Shown here piece after piece: positions 36,176-48,007 of a stretch of DNA of 64,000 nt; the first letter of the stretch is position 1, and each line of letters begins with the position of its first letter. Under the pieces are notes generated by a model, which was not told where the DNA came from, made no database searches, and worked only from the letters and a program-made list of their open reading frames with translations. Origin of the DNA: Entomortierella parvispora (taxonomy: Eukaryota; Mortierellomycota; Mortierellomycetes; Mortierellales; Mortierellaceae); the NCBI GenBank assembly GCA_963573315.1, contig OY752147.1, forward strand, positions 1,984,001 through 2,048,000. The letters are read 5' to 3'. Made by a program: the position numbers and the translations under genes.

Positions 36176-39100
36176 ATGGCTGGCTCACGGCCCTTTTATC
36201 TGGTCCTGACCCTCTTCCTCTTTGTGCAGACCGCCACCTTTCTCTGGCCTCGCCACTTCCTGCGCTCACATACACATACCCATACCCCTTCTACGTCCTC
36301 TCACCTCTGGAAACGAGACCTCCTGCAAGACGACCCACAGGTACACACATACACACACAAATCACACACTCGCGTTCGTCTTGGCGTGTCACCTTGTTTT
36401 CGAAACAATCTAACGGACAGTCACCCTGCTTTGCTCTGCTCTGCTCTCTCTCTCTCTCTCTTTTCCTTCTCTCTTTTCTTTCTCTCCCAGTGCCAAGATG
36501 TCTGGTCGCATCCCGACCAATGCGCCTATGTAAAAGAGTACTGCAGCGACTACCCCGCTGGACTGATCAATTATCTACACTTTTACTTTTGCGACCTTCG
36601 CTCTGCTCCTGCTGCGGCTGTGATCATCCTGGTAAATAATTCAAACACTCTTTGCCCCTCGTGCGTCCCACCCATCGACAGCAGATTTGTACCCTCCCCC
36701 GGGGATTCTTTCCTTCTTTCCGTCCAGCTGATTTTTATTTTTTATTGCTTTGTTTGTTGCTTTTTTTCCTCCTCCTAGGGCGTCTGGATGGTCTTTTTAT
36801 TTGGCTTCGTTGGCGTCGCTGCCTCCGACTTTTTTTGTAAGTTGCATCATCATCATTATCATCATGCAGGACAAACTCTTTGGCCTTCTTATGATGACAT
36901 TGTAGCCCAACAAAACTCTTACTCATCTTTTGCTTGAACCATCCGCCTAGGCCCAAATCTCAACACCATCGCAAAGAAACTACATCTATCCGAGAGCATG
37001 GTTCGTTCCTATCTTCGCCTTCCGCCTCGCACTATTTTCGTCCGCACCCATCAGCTTCCATCAATCATTTTTAACACTTCTCATCGACTTGTATTCTCCT
37101 TCATCAGACCGGAGTGACATTCCTAGCTTTTGGAAACGGCTCTCCAGATGTCTTTAGTACCTTCTCCGCCATGGGCGCCGGGAGTGCCTCTTTGGCCATC
37201 GGAGAGCTTGTCGGTGCTGCCTCATTCATCACATCTGTGGTCGTAGGATCCATGGCCATCATCAAGCCATTCAAAGTCAGTCGAGCCCCTTTTCTGCGAG
37301 ACGTGATTTTTTTCACAGGATGTGTCTTGTTCACTCTTTTTGCTGTCATTGACGGGAAAATCACATTGCTGGAGAGTCTTTTCCTGATTGCCTATTACAT
37401 GTTCTATGTGTCATTTGTCGTTGTCGGCAACTGGTGGCACCAAAAAGCGAAATCAGAGCGAGAGCTGGAAGAGCGAGCTAGGAATCTCTATGAAGATGAA
37501 GACGGCAATATTGCAGGAGACAGCGAGGATGAGCTGCTGATACCGGACGAGGAGCAGGATCTCCTCAGTCCTGCCGACCCACGGAAGCGCAGTATGTTTT
37601 TTCTGGAATGTTATTGTCATATCTTGAGCAGGTTGAGATATTTCCATACTGACTCGTTATCGTCCTTTCTGGTATCGCAATCAACAGAGCCTCTCAGGAT
37701 AAACACTCAGTTACATTTGGGGCCATTCGATGCATACGAAGACGAAGAGCATGATGACGGGTACATTTCTGCTGCTGGGAGCATGTCTGCAATTGGACAG
37801 TTTGGTTCAGATCAAACCCTAGTCGGCTCATATGACAGCGGTCATGTTAACCATCCACGGTCTCCTATTTCTCCCAGCAGAGAGGGCGCCGAGGATTCAA
37901 TCTCGTTGCGACCTCCAGGCACCCCCATGCGGCGTAGACCGTCACTCCTCTCTGCGATCGAGGCAAGACTTTTGAAGTCGATCAGCTTGGATATGAGGCC
38001 TTTGCATGTTCGTTGACGTTTATATCTAACTCTCCCCTCTTTTCTTATAGTTTCACGATGTTGTTCGTTCCTTGACACTTTCGGGATCCAGAGGTCGAGT
38101 CGCTTCTTATGATCCAAGTTATTATGGTCCAAAGTCCTCTGGGCCGAGGACACCAGGTATCCACAGACAGCATTCTGCTAGATCCACACATTCCCATCCA
38201 GCATCGGCAGGTGTTTCTCAAATTCCTTCTCCTATTCCAAGACCAGTATTATACCCTGGCAGCTCCTCAGACCGCTCCCATCCCACCATCCGTGATCTGT
38301 CCTCTTCGCCATTGCCTATGGACTCTGACGATTCAGATCACGAACGGTCCTCCACGGACAGACAGGCACACGCGGAAGAAATTGCGGCACTTCACCATTC
38401 CTTAATCCTGCCAGACCACCATGATCATGCCAACCAGCATCTCGGTCATATCCATGATACCCCCGAATTCTCGTCTAGATCGACAGTAGTCCCCCCGCGC
38501 TCGATACTCCAAAAGCTGATTCATGGATTCAAGAACATCCAGCCCATTTACTTCCCAACACTTTTGGACTGGGACCAAAAATCGACGTTCGTAAAGTTCT
38601 TGGCCATCACCTCCATCCCTATGGTCCTTCTTCTTACCTTGACACTTCCTGTGGTGGAACTCTGCGAGGACGAGGATGACGACGAGACGATCAATAACCT
38701 GGATTCAGAGCGTGTGCCTCGGATCGTCATTGAGAGCGCTGAACCCGAACACAAATATGATGGTTGGAGTCGGACGGCAACCACGACTCAAATGCTTCTG
38801 GCTCCAATTTTTGTCGCGACTGTGATCAGCAGTAAGTCTCTTTTGTGTTCAAGTTCTCTTTTCTTTTCTGATTTTACAAGCAACAGGCTTCCTTGTCGTG
38901 AATGACGTCTCTTAATCATACATCTTCTTTTTCATATCAGGTGCGGCACAGGAGGGCTACTTTTCCATCCTCGGGGCCATTGCACTTGGATCCATCTGTT
39001 CGTTTGCTGTGCATCGGTTCAGTAATGAGGAGGAACCACCTCGATACTACGGAAGTCTTTGCTTCGTGGGATTTATGGTCGCCATCACTTGGATTTTTTT

Positions 39101-39742
39101 GGTTGCCAACGAGGTGGTGGGTATTTTGCAGGCCTTTGGTATGATCTTTGGCCTGAGCGATGCTATCCTGGGCTTGACTATTTTTGCCATGGTGAGTGCA
39201 AAAGAAAAGAAAAAAAAGTCCTTTTGGATGAGCCTCTTTTTTATTGCTAACTGTTTTGTTTCTCTGTTTTTGTTTGTAGGGCAACAGCTTGGGCGATTTG
39301 GTAGCCAACATCACGATTGCCAAGATGGGCTTTCCTCGGATGGCATTTTCTGCCTGCTTTGGCGGACCACTCCTCAGTAAGCTTTTTGACAACAGAGAAG
39401 TTGGTTTTCTTCCGCTCTGTTATATCTGACCCTTGACGATTGTTCAATTCCCATATTGTTCTTTTGCTCATAGACATGCTTTTGGGTGTTGGTATCAGTG
39501 GAACGTTCCAAACCCTTAGGACTGGCGCGCCGATCCCGCTCAAGGTCTCGCCCACACTTTTCGTTTCGTTGATTGGCGTCCTGTTGACTCTTTTAGCTGC
39601 TATTGTCTTTGTGCCCAGAAATGGGTACAGAATGTCTCGAGCCTGGGGCTGGTTCCTCGTCACCGTTTACCTGATCTGTACTGTCACCAATGTGATTGTC
39701 GAAATCATGTCTACCGCCAAGGCCAATGGATCCTCACTGTAA
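36176..39742 (+). CDS. Cation/Ca2+ exchanger of the NCLX/CCX type
   Basis: Ten exons: 36176-36340, 36491-36631, 36779-36836, 36951-37000, 37108-37591, 37688-38007, 38051-38831, 38941-39191, 39280-39376, 39474-39742 (2616 nt, 871 aa), all in phase. An N-terminal signal-like helix is followed by a Cys-rich segment (CQDVWSHPDQCAYVKEYC). Alpha repeat 1 reads GVTFLAFGNGSPDVFSTFSA. Alpha repeat 2, split by the last two introns, reads GNSLGDLVANITIAKMG. Both carry the ion-binding GN(G/S)xxD pattern of the CaCA superfamily; the NGSPD form is typical of CCX/NCLX members. Between the two membrane halves lies an acidic, Ser-rich cytosolic loop of about 380 residues. NCLX exports Ca2+ from mitochondria in animals; fungal homologues sit on endomembranes, so location is uncertain. 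Two introns use GTTCGT donors. Confidence 0.88.
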
Positions 39743-39843
39743 TCAATAAAAACAATATGCATACCACGACATGAACAGTGAAAAGATTCCCGAGAAATCC
39801 AACTCGATTTTTATTGATATTATTATGAAGTTTTTTTTTTTTT

Positions 39844-41721
39844 TCATTCGAGCTTGGTACGCTTTGACGATGGTTCTTTCAATTCTTCTTCTTGGATAGT
39901 CGTCGTCGTAGTCGTCGTCGTGGTTGTCTCTCCTGTTGAAGGATCTGTTGAGGTAGTCTCGACGACAGTTGTTGAAGATGAGGCAATGACCACGGGTGCG
40001 GCAGAGCCCTCACGACTGGCATTGTTACTGCTGTTGACCAATTCCTCGCGCTCGCGCTTCAACTTTTTCGCCTCTGCATTCTTCTTTTCCATCGCCAGCC
40101 TTTCCCGTTTGGTCATGGCAGCCTGGACAGGGAAATCAATGATCTTTGTCGCGGTCAAGAGGCAGCCACCGCCACCCCAGGTCGACATCTCTGGATGCGT
40201 ACGGCCGGGAAGTACCTGCGATTTCCTTAACCAGCTCTCTGTCAACTGGGGTGCCAACAACTCGGGGCATTTCCTCATCCAGGTGCTAGTCTCCAAAAGG
40301 GCCTCCTTTGCAGTATGATAGACGACTACAGGACGCGATCCGCGGATGAATGGCAACAGCTTTTCAAGAATCGACTCTGGCTGGTACTGTGATGCAATAA
40401 CCAATCCATCAAACTCTCCAGCATGCAAAATCTTGCGAGACTCTTCCACAATCTTGTATGCCTTGGATCGACGATGGTATCCCTCCAGATCCTTGCCAGT
40501 CAATTGTGTCACATCCTGAAGCTCATCTGGCGTCTCTATTTTTTTGAATGAAGGGAGGGATGGTGGAAAAGGTGTCAGTCCTTGGTCATTCTTTTTCCAT
40601 TCTGCTCAACAGACCAATAAAATTTCCATATCCAAAAAAAAAGATCCTTTTCTAGCCTTCTTACTCTCATCGACGCCTCTGTACATCCGCAGCCAAGACA
40701 AGACTTTGATAGTCTCCTGGATCTTGTCGTTAAAGTTCATGTACTTGAGAATATCATAGTTGGGAGAGTCGCCGTCGTACATTCCCAAGATGGTGCCATT
40801 GCCGCCCATCCGCTCTGCCAAAGCCGAAACCACCAATCCCTGAGTATCATCCACGACCAAGAGTTTGCAACCGGAATGCACGTTGGAGTAAGACAGCAAT
40901 TGCGAAAGCGTATCCATGCGCATGCCCCTGATCTTGTCTGGATTCTTGATATAAAAGTATTCGTTCACAGAATAAGCCGTGGGCTTGATGGGTGTAAACA
41001 CCTTGTGGAACTTTTTGCCCTTCTTTTGCAAGTATTTTGCTTGCGAGTATGCCGTCTTCTTGTCAAATGTTGCGTGACTCTCCTTCAACTTGTTGACGAT
41101 TTCCTAATTCATTCAAAGAGAGATGTCCAAAGTCTTAGAGAATGCAAAAAAATGCTGGCGATTCGTGTAACGATAACTCCAGAAGCTCCCCTCTCCCAAA
41201 CTGAAACGAGAGAAAAAAAAGTAATGAATACCTGTCCGGTCAATTCTCCCTTGAGACCCTCATTCTTGAGGGCCTTGATGTCCTCCAATGTCAATTTCTG
41301 AGAAGAAGCATCGTCGACAATCTCCCTGTTGTTGTTCTCAGTCTCCTCAATCTCGTTGATCTCGTCCAGATGATAGACACGCGTCTTGTTGTCCCGATCG
41401 TAGATTTCATAACTGTTGCCCCAAGCGTGGCCAATAATGTCATTGGCCTTGAAAGATCCAAACTTTCCTAGTGCCACGGTGCTATCAGCGAGAAAGAGGG
41501 TAGTGGTGAGTACCGAGTGAACGTGCCTGTGCCTCAATGGCTTTTGTAGAGAATGAATGAATGCTGATCTGCATTGGTTCGTTCCAGAGAGGTTGGAGGC
41601 GCAGAGTCCAAAAGATGTTGTACCTGCCAGGCTTGAGGACGATGCACTTGACATTGTCACTTGGCATCTTGATAAAGACATGCTCTCCGGCATTGATGGT
41701 ATCTGAGGGGTTTGCCGCCAT
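39844..41721 (-). CDS. TRM6: tRNA m1A58 methyltransferase non-catalytic subunit (Trm6/Gcd10)
   Basis: Four exons: 41721-41624, 41481-41232, 41103-40665, 40535-39844 (1479 nt, 492 aa). The protein follows the Gcd10p family through its whole length: INAGEHVFIKMPSDN, TVALGKFGSFKANDIIGHA, QKLTLEDIKALKNEGLKG, EIVNKLKESHATFDKKTAYS, QAKYLQKKGKKFHKVFTPIK, GMRMDTLSQLLSYSNVHSGC and HPEMSTWGGGGCLLTATKI. Trm6 pairs with Trm61 to bind tRNA and form m1A at position 58, which stabilises initiator tRNA-Met; it does not itself bind SAM. The C-terminal tail is basic and then Thr-rich, coded by ACGACGAC repeats. It converges on the exchanger gene (about 100 bp apart) and diverges from the NAD kinase gene. Confidence 0.93.
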
Positions 41722-41948
41722 GGTAAAAGACTGATCGACAGGGTGGAGGGAGAACGATGGAGTGAATGCTAGCGCATGCGCGCTCTTTTACCTCTTTTTC
41801 CTGAAAAAAAAAAGAAAAAAAGAAAAGCAAAGTGACTGTTCTCTTGATCTTCATCACGTGCGCTCGTCTACCACTTGAAGTTTGAAAAAGGCCCGGTTTG
41901 AGTCGGCAAGAGCACCGCTTCGTTGCTCCCTCACTTTCCCTTCTCCTC
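41722..41948. promoter_or_regulatory. Short bidirectional promoter, TRM6 and NAD kinase
   Basis: Only about 227 bp separate the two start codons. An A-rich tract at about 41799-41828 and an adjacent AAAGTGACTG stretch lie in the middle. Core promoters for both genes must be within or overlapping this space. Confidence 0.55.
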
Positions 41949-44021
41949 ATGCCTCTCCATCACCACTCGCGGGCCATGATCTCCCGGGCCATTCAAGGCT
42001 CGAGCCAGACCCTCACAGGACAATTCGCTCTTACTCAGACACAACCACAGAGGAATGTACTCTTTGCTGAGAAGGCACTGCGCGGTCAAACTAAACAGCC
42101 CTTTTGCAGCAGAACGCGCGTATTTGGTCGCGCCATGGGTCCCGTGGTACACCTTACGAGTCCAAAGAGAACGTCAACCTTACAGCCATCCCGGTATCAG
42201 CAACAGGGCTTTAGAGAATTCAGTGTCTCTGCTTCAAGCCAATCGAATGACGGGGAGAAAGGCTCTGGAAAACATGTCCCTGGATCCGAAGCGAGAAGCA
42301 GCGGCCTTTCTGGTGGAACGCGTCGATACACGAGCGAGTTGCCGACAAAGGTCAAGATGATCTTGGATACTCCAGGTAGGGTACACACAAAAAAAATGAC
42401 ACACCTGCATGGATCAGCTTTTACTCATCTCGGTTTGTAATATGATCCTCGATAGGTGTCTACCCAAAAGACCTCGCACCGGGAACAATCAAGGAAGCCA
42501 GCAGGGAGATCAGACAGTCCTTTGGAACCACCTACGGGTAAGCCGGGATGTCATGTGTTTTCTTGTTGCTGGAATACTTTTTCTTTTTTGTAGCACTGCG
42601 CAAGTGCGTGGGTCGTACTTACATCCACCTCTACGACTTTTGATACAGAGGAAATTATAAGCTGCAGTGGGAAGATGGGGGACCAAGGACGATCCTGATC
42701 ATCAAGAAACCGTTCGACGAAAAGACTGATAAGGCTCTAATCGAAGTTGCTACGTGAGTCTCGTGCCGATCGATAAACACGCTCTCAATTGCCCATTGTG
42801 ACTCAGCATCGCACCCTAAACCAAAATCTCCTTTTTAAATGTTCTCCCCAGCTGGATCCACACCAACTATCCCCAAGCCAATATTGTCGTCGAGCCGGAT
42901 GTCGCGGTTGAGTTTGCAAAGGAATTGCCATTTGCGTATGTCATTCCAGGTAGGCAAGCCTGCGTCTCGCACAAGGCAGAAAACAGAAGAGGAAGCCCGT
43001 CTTGAAAGTGTCGATCTAACCACATTCCAAACTCAGATGGTAAACGTGTAGAATACACAAGGGTGACAGATCTGGTCGTTACACTTGGGGGCGACGGCAC
43101 CATTCTTCATACATCGTCTCTCTTCAACTCTGCAGTGCCTCCTGTAATATCCTTCTCAATGGGCACTCTTGGATTCCTTTTACCCTATCGTAAGAAATCC
43201 TTGTCTGAAAGGTGTTTGCAGTGTGTTGTCTCTGGCCAATTCTTATCTTACTGAGCATGTCGTCATGTCATATAATCGCAGATATCAACAACTACAAGAA
43301 TGCGATCCAAAGGCTTATGCACAACAGCCACGCCTCACTTTTACTAAGGATGCGTCTAAAGTGTACACTTCATGGAGCAGATGGGCGACGGCTACAAGCC
43401 AAGGATGGATCAGGACGCATCAATGACTTGACTGTCATGAATGAAGTCAACCTGCACCGAGGACGATACCCACACCTGACCTCCATTGGATGCTTTGTCG
43501 ATGGACATTTGATCACGGAAGCTGTGGCCGATGGGTTGATTGTCGCGTCACCAACGGGGTCAACGGCGTATTCACTGTCTGCAGGAGGATCCATTGTCCA
43601 TCCTTCCATCCAGTCCTTGCTTTTGACACCTATTTGTCCCAGATCGCTGTCTTTCCGCCCTGTACTATTACCACCTAACGCGACAATTCAATTGAAGGTA
43701 AATCACCTTTCGTGATGAAGTCCTGCCAGTCACTTCCACCCTCCTTCCTTCCCTTTACTAAAAACTAGTATGGTGCATCCTCCATCTCCCAAATAGATTG
43801 GAAACAAATCCAGAGGACCTGCCGAGGTATCGTTGGATGGCAAAGAGACATTCTTTTTGGACAAGAACGAGTTCCTTCAAGTTTGCATGTCTCCTTTCCC
43901 AATGCCATGTGTCAACCGCGTCCATGCAGGCGAAGATTGGATCAAGGATATCAATGACCTGCTAAAGTGGAATCAGGGGTTCGATAACAAACAGACCATG
44001 AGCCATTACATGTCGGAATAA
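41949..44021 (+). CDS. NAD(H) kinase, probably mitochondrial (Pos5-like)
   Basis: Seven exons: 41949-42375, 42456-42537, 42649-42753, 42852-42949, 43037-43189, 43282-43697, 43797-44021 (1506 nt, 501 aa). The N-terminal 140 residues are rich in Arg, Ser and Gln with almost no acidic residues at first, resembling a mitochondrial presequence. The ATP-NAD kinase domain follows: [17 protein letters not shown], then [16 protein letters not shown] with the catalytic GGDGT at 255-259, [21 protein letters not shown] (adenosine/NAD pocket), [14 protein letters not shown] and the C-terminal SLDGKE. It phosphorylates NAD or NADH to NADP(H). The start could also be the ATG at 41976. Targeting is inferred from composition. 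Confidence 0.9.
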
Positions 44022-44151
44022 AAGCCAACTTCCTTGCAAGATATTGCAGCTGATAGTCAACACGGAAATCGCTGATTGACGATGTGGATTCATCATTCCT
44101 CTCTCTCAAATCATTTTTTTTCTCACGTCGACACTTCAAGTATATTTTTGG

Positions 44152-45500
44152 TCAAGATGAGGCTGCTGTGGCGTAAATATCATCCTCTTCTGGTTCAAAG
44201 AATCCTGGCACCCAGTATTCGTATGGTTCAGCTTGTTGATCGATCCACATTAGACTGTCCTCCAGCAGGGTATTCTAAGGCAGCAACAAAGGGAAATTCC
44301 GGTCAATTCATGCAGTTCTCACATTTTCTTGTCCAAATATCGCTTTTCCGAGTAAAAGTGAGAAAAAAGAATATACCAAAGCTGTAGTCGTCCGTCCCAT
44401 CTCCCATCCTAGTTTTTCGCACACAACATTGACATTGACATGTCCATTTGTTTTCTAAAAAAAAAGGTTCGTCATCAAAAACCAGGATCATACAGAGTCA
44501 GTATCGGTATTCTGGGTGCACTTCCAGTAGCGCCAATAGCAAAGATCCAAGGATGGGATGATGTACCTGTACAAGACCAAGGATCACAGACTGATCTCGA
44601 TTCAGCTCTCGAGGGACAGAGCTCACCATCTTTTTATCTCCAATCTGCAAAACCTGGAATCCACTTCCCAACGGTGCCAACGTCTTGACGGAACGCAAGA
44701 CATCGTCCTCTGTGATCTCCATATTCGTGTTCTCCTTGTTTTGGCTGTTGGAGGAAGCCGCTGCGGCGGCAGAGAAGGCATTGGCCCATTTGCTTCCCCC
44801 ACTACTGTTGGTCTGATTTTGTGAAGTGGACGGGTTCCTGATACCTCTCATCCGTTCAACTCTTCGTTTCACCTCGGACAGTTCCATGAGTCCACCGTTC
44901 AAGGCCCTGGTCGACAGACAAACGTCAATGATCTGGATCCCTAATTCGTAATAAAAGTCTCCTACTCCAAGAAGTTCCCCCCAGTATCCTTTACTGGCTA
45001 ATAAACATAAAAAAAAAAAATACTCACCGATTAGTCTCCTCAAAAAGTGCTCAACCTTTCAACCTCCTGCACTCTTCCAAGCAAAGTAATTTGTCTTTCG
45101 GGGTCGTGCATCAAAAACAAAAAAAAAAGAAAACTTTACAGGCCAGGGGGTCGACCCCAATGTTTCCGCACATCTTCTGAAAGTGCATACGAAAGACGGG
45201 ATCCTTCTGGATATCTTTACGATGAAGGCGTGCAAAGGACTCGAGGTTCGCCCTAAACGTCTCCATTTGTCTCTGTAGTTGTTCCATTTGATTGTCAGAT
45301 ATCGTTTGACCGACGCGCTGATAGGACTCCTGTGTCAGGCATGGAACGAAGGAATGGTTAAAACAACATGCATTACACGTTTTGGCCACCAGGAACGTGT
45401 CTCTTGTCCATCAATGATGCATTCTTTCCGTGTCACTTGCATTCGTCGCATGCAGACGCTCCGCATAAGCTCGGCCTCCGACTTGGCGTCTTCTGTTCAT
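44152..45500 (-). CDS. SNF8: ESCRT-II subunit Vps22/Snf8
   Basis: Five exons: 45500-45441, 45329-45140, 44997-44567, 44454-44377, 44274-44152 (882 nt, 293 aa). Intron 1 is GC-AG: exon 1 ends GCGACGAAT and the intron begins GCAAGT and ends CTGACACAG. This gives MNRRRQVGGRAYAERLH, which matches the conserved Vps22 N-terminus (Met, basic pair, VG) and no GT donor keeps the phase. The EAP30 domain continues with RQMETFRANLESFARLH, DPVFRMHFQKMCGNIGVDPL, KGYWGELLGVGDFYYELG, LNGGLMELSEVKRRVER, LAPLGSGFQVLQIGDKKM, SVPRELNRDQSVILGL and LEDSLMWIDQ. Two winged helices make up the fold. Vps22 is part of the Y-shaped ESCRT-II complex (with Vps36 and two Vps25) that sorts ubiquitinated cargo at endosomes. 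A Ser/Asn-rich insertion of about 40 residues between the winged helices makes it longer than usual. Confidence 0.9.
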
Positions 45501-45734
45501 GTTGTGTTGTTGAGGTGTTGCTTCAAGAGTTTGATGGAAGAGATGCAGGTGAACATGCACTCAAAGTTCTTAAAAACAGCCTTTCGTCACGGGATCACTG
45601 CATTTTGCGCATTTTTCACATTTCTTTATTTCATCTTTCCAGTGGTGTGTTTTAGCACGAACAGCGTGGCCATGGCGAGCGCAAACGCGTGTTTCATCGC
45701 AAAATAATTTGTTGCGGCCCTTGATCTGGCCATA

Positions 45735-47817
45735 CTAGACTGGAAGATCGGTCGCGTCTGGAGAGATCTCGGCGAAAATCAATCCAAGGGGCTCCAACCT
45801 TTTCAAAGTAAGGTCGCCTGTGATTTTGGTCACAACATCACACTTCTGACCAACATCCATGTAGGACGCCAGCCTAGGGGATGCAAGGAATGGGACTTGA
45901 GTCGTTAGTCATAAATTAAGCATCATTGGCAACCCTTTCCAAGAATCCCTGCAACGTACAATTCCAGATACAAGTCAGGGCTGAGCGACATTCCGGAGAG
46001 GTTCAAGATCAGTTGAACACTTGTGTGGCCTTTGTTCTGAAGAGCTCTGCTTGAAACTTGAGGGGTCACCAACAGCCCATGAACTGCTTCAGATGACTCG
46101 GCCAAGCTTGCAACGGTAAGCTAGAAAGAATCCAAAGAACGATATTCAACATTGATTCTTTTGATGTCTGACAAAAAAATGAGAATCAAGTACCACTTAC
46201 GACTTTGGCTCTCTTCTCCAGAGTCTCTTTCAGATGGGCAGTCTCCGTTGCGTCGCAGCAGATAACGACAACCGCATGGTCCGCGCTCAACGCGACGGCT
46301 CGTGAGAGAATAGATTCTGTCAGAGACTCGTCCTTGAAGCAAAAATGTCGCGCGAAACTCAAGTTCATATGATCGAGACTGATTACGGCTCTTCCGTCAT
46401 CAAAATCAAACGCTTCGGACGCCTTTGCTATCTCTTTGGTGCCAACATGACAAGCCAGGATGACCTGACACGTAGAAAGCTGACGAAGAGTCGCGGCAAT
46501 ACGCCTCTCCGAACTTGAGGTTCGCAACACGTATTCTGCCTCAAACACCAGCAAGATACCCACGTTTTTGACCCTGATAACCTGTTGGTCAATCAGAGAG
46601 GGGTAGAGCTCGGGTGTGGTAATGAAGACTGAGGGCTTGTCGAACGCATTCGTTAGGCCAACACTGTCGACGAGGCTCCGAATCAAGTGCACATCGACGC
46701 GAGTCTCGGAGAACCTGATGAACTTTAGGAGTGAATCGACCATCGACCGGGTGCCTTGGTTGTCCCAGCGGCTCACCAAGACCACAATCTGAGTGTCATC
46801 GGCTGCACCGTCGACCATGTCAATGACAGAGTAGCTCGCGTAATCCGCCAGCTTCTGCCCTCGCAGCTGAAGGATCGTATCACAGCCTATCATCAGCCGT
46901 TATAACGAGTTAGCCTCCAAAAACGAGTTTGCATCCAAACCTAAAGCAACAGTTGTTGATCTGATCTCTGCACAGAAACAAATATTACCTTCGATGAGTG
47001 GCTTGAGCGCGCATGTCTCCAGGTAACCTGTATCGGTCGCGCTATATTCAGAAAATGAAAATGAAAGTGCTCCCTTCAGTACATGGTCCCAATCTCCAAG
47101 ATTACAGTGCAAACAGGCGTCTCGTGGAATTTACCCATTGGCATCGAGGCACCTCAACGTGGCATCTTTGAGCTCCAATGTACTCAAAGAATCGACCGGC
47201 TGCAAACCTGCAGGCTGAAAGATCTAATCGTTCGTTTCCCCGTCAGTTCTCGATTGATTAATACGCGCAGCCATTTCAGGGTAGGGTACGAGAAGGAACA
47301 AAAAAAAAGAAAAAAGAGAATATAAGCTTACTACAAGATCCCATTGATGCCTGATGGAAGAATAGTGGGCCCGTTTCCCCGCCTTTCCTTTCTGTGTATT
47401 TTGCAAAAAGTGAGGGCCGCGTCCGCGCGGAGACTGACTTTGACCTTGAGAGCCAGTATCTTGCCGACCCATAAGCGATACGGCGGCAGTCGCACTAGAG
47501 ACCAGGTTCTCTTCCGCGAGTATTTTTTCGAAACGCTCCATACCAAGGACGAGCCGGCGCAAGCCTTGTTTGAGCGCAATAAACTCGCTTTCGATCGTCT
47601 TTCTTGCAGGATGGCTTGAAGGAGCCGCTGCTGTAGCACTAGAAGTGCCGCCAGGCGCTGCAGTTTCGTGATCCAGCCTTGGGGGAAGGTCTGCAGCCAA
47701 AGAGGCATCCTCGTTGAAGGTGTCTTGGATGTGCGTGGCAACACTGCCAGAGTCTTGAGCAGTTTGAGGCACCCCCTGTATCTTTTCGGGCTGGGTAGAA
47801 TCTTCAGTGGCGAGCAT
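45735..47817 (-). CDS. DEAD-box (eIF4A-like) fold protein lacking all helicase motifs
   Basis: Six exons: 47817-47332, 47214-47135, 47041-46989, 46886-46201, 46120-45960, 45873-45735 (1605 nt, 534 aa); all GT-AG and in phase, branch site TGACTAAC in the last intron. Residues 1-160 are disordered. From about 185 the protein follows eIF4A order. GYLETCALKPLIEGCDTILQ stands where GYxxPxxIQxxAIPxxxxGxDxIxQ is expected. LRGQKLAD replaces the Walker A GTGKT, SRWDNQG replaces PTREL, TTPELYPSL replaces TPGR, LLVFEAEYVL replaces VLDEADEML, and ACH replaces SAT. The second RecA-like half (AVVVICCDATETAHL, LLVTPQVSSRALQNK) also lacks ARGxD and HRxGRxxR, but ends EISPDATDL, like eIF4A EMPxxVADL. It cannot bind or hydrolyse ATP in the usual way. 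A scaffold or a decaying duplicate are both possible. Confidence 0.7.
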
Positions 47818-48007
47818 GGTAAGGAGAGAGATACAGTCTGGTAGAGTCAAAGTGAGAAGAGCAAGAAGAGATGGTTCATGGATGAAAAGAAAGAAAGAAA
47901 GAAACGAGGGAGGCTGGATCCTCCAGCGGGTATGCTGGGTTGATCAAAAAGGCGTATGATGGTGATATTAGGGATAGGCTTTTTATTGTGTGGTGGGGTA
48001 TTTTGTT

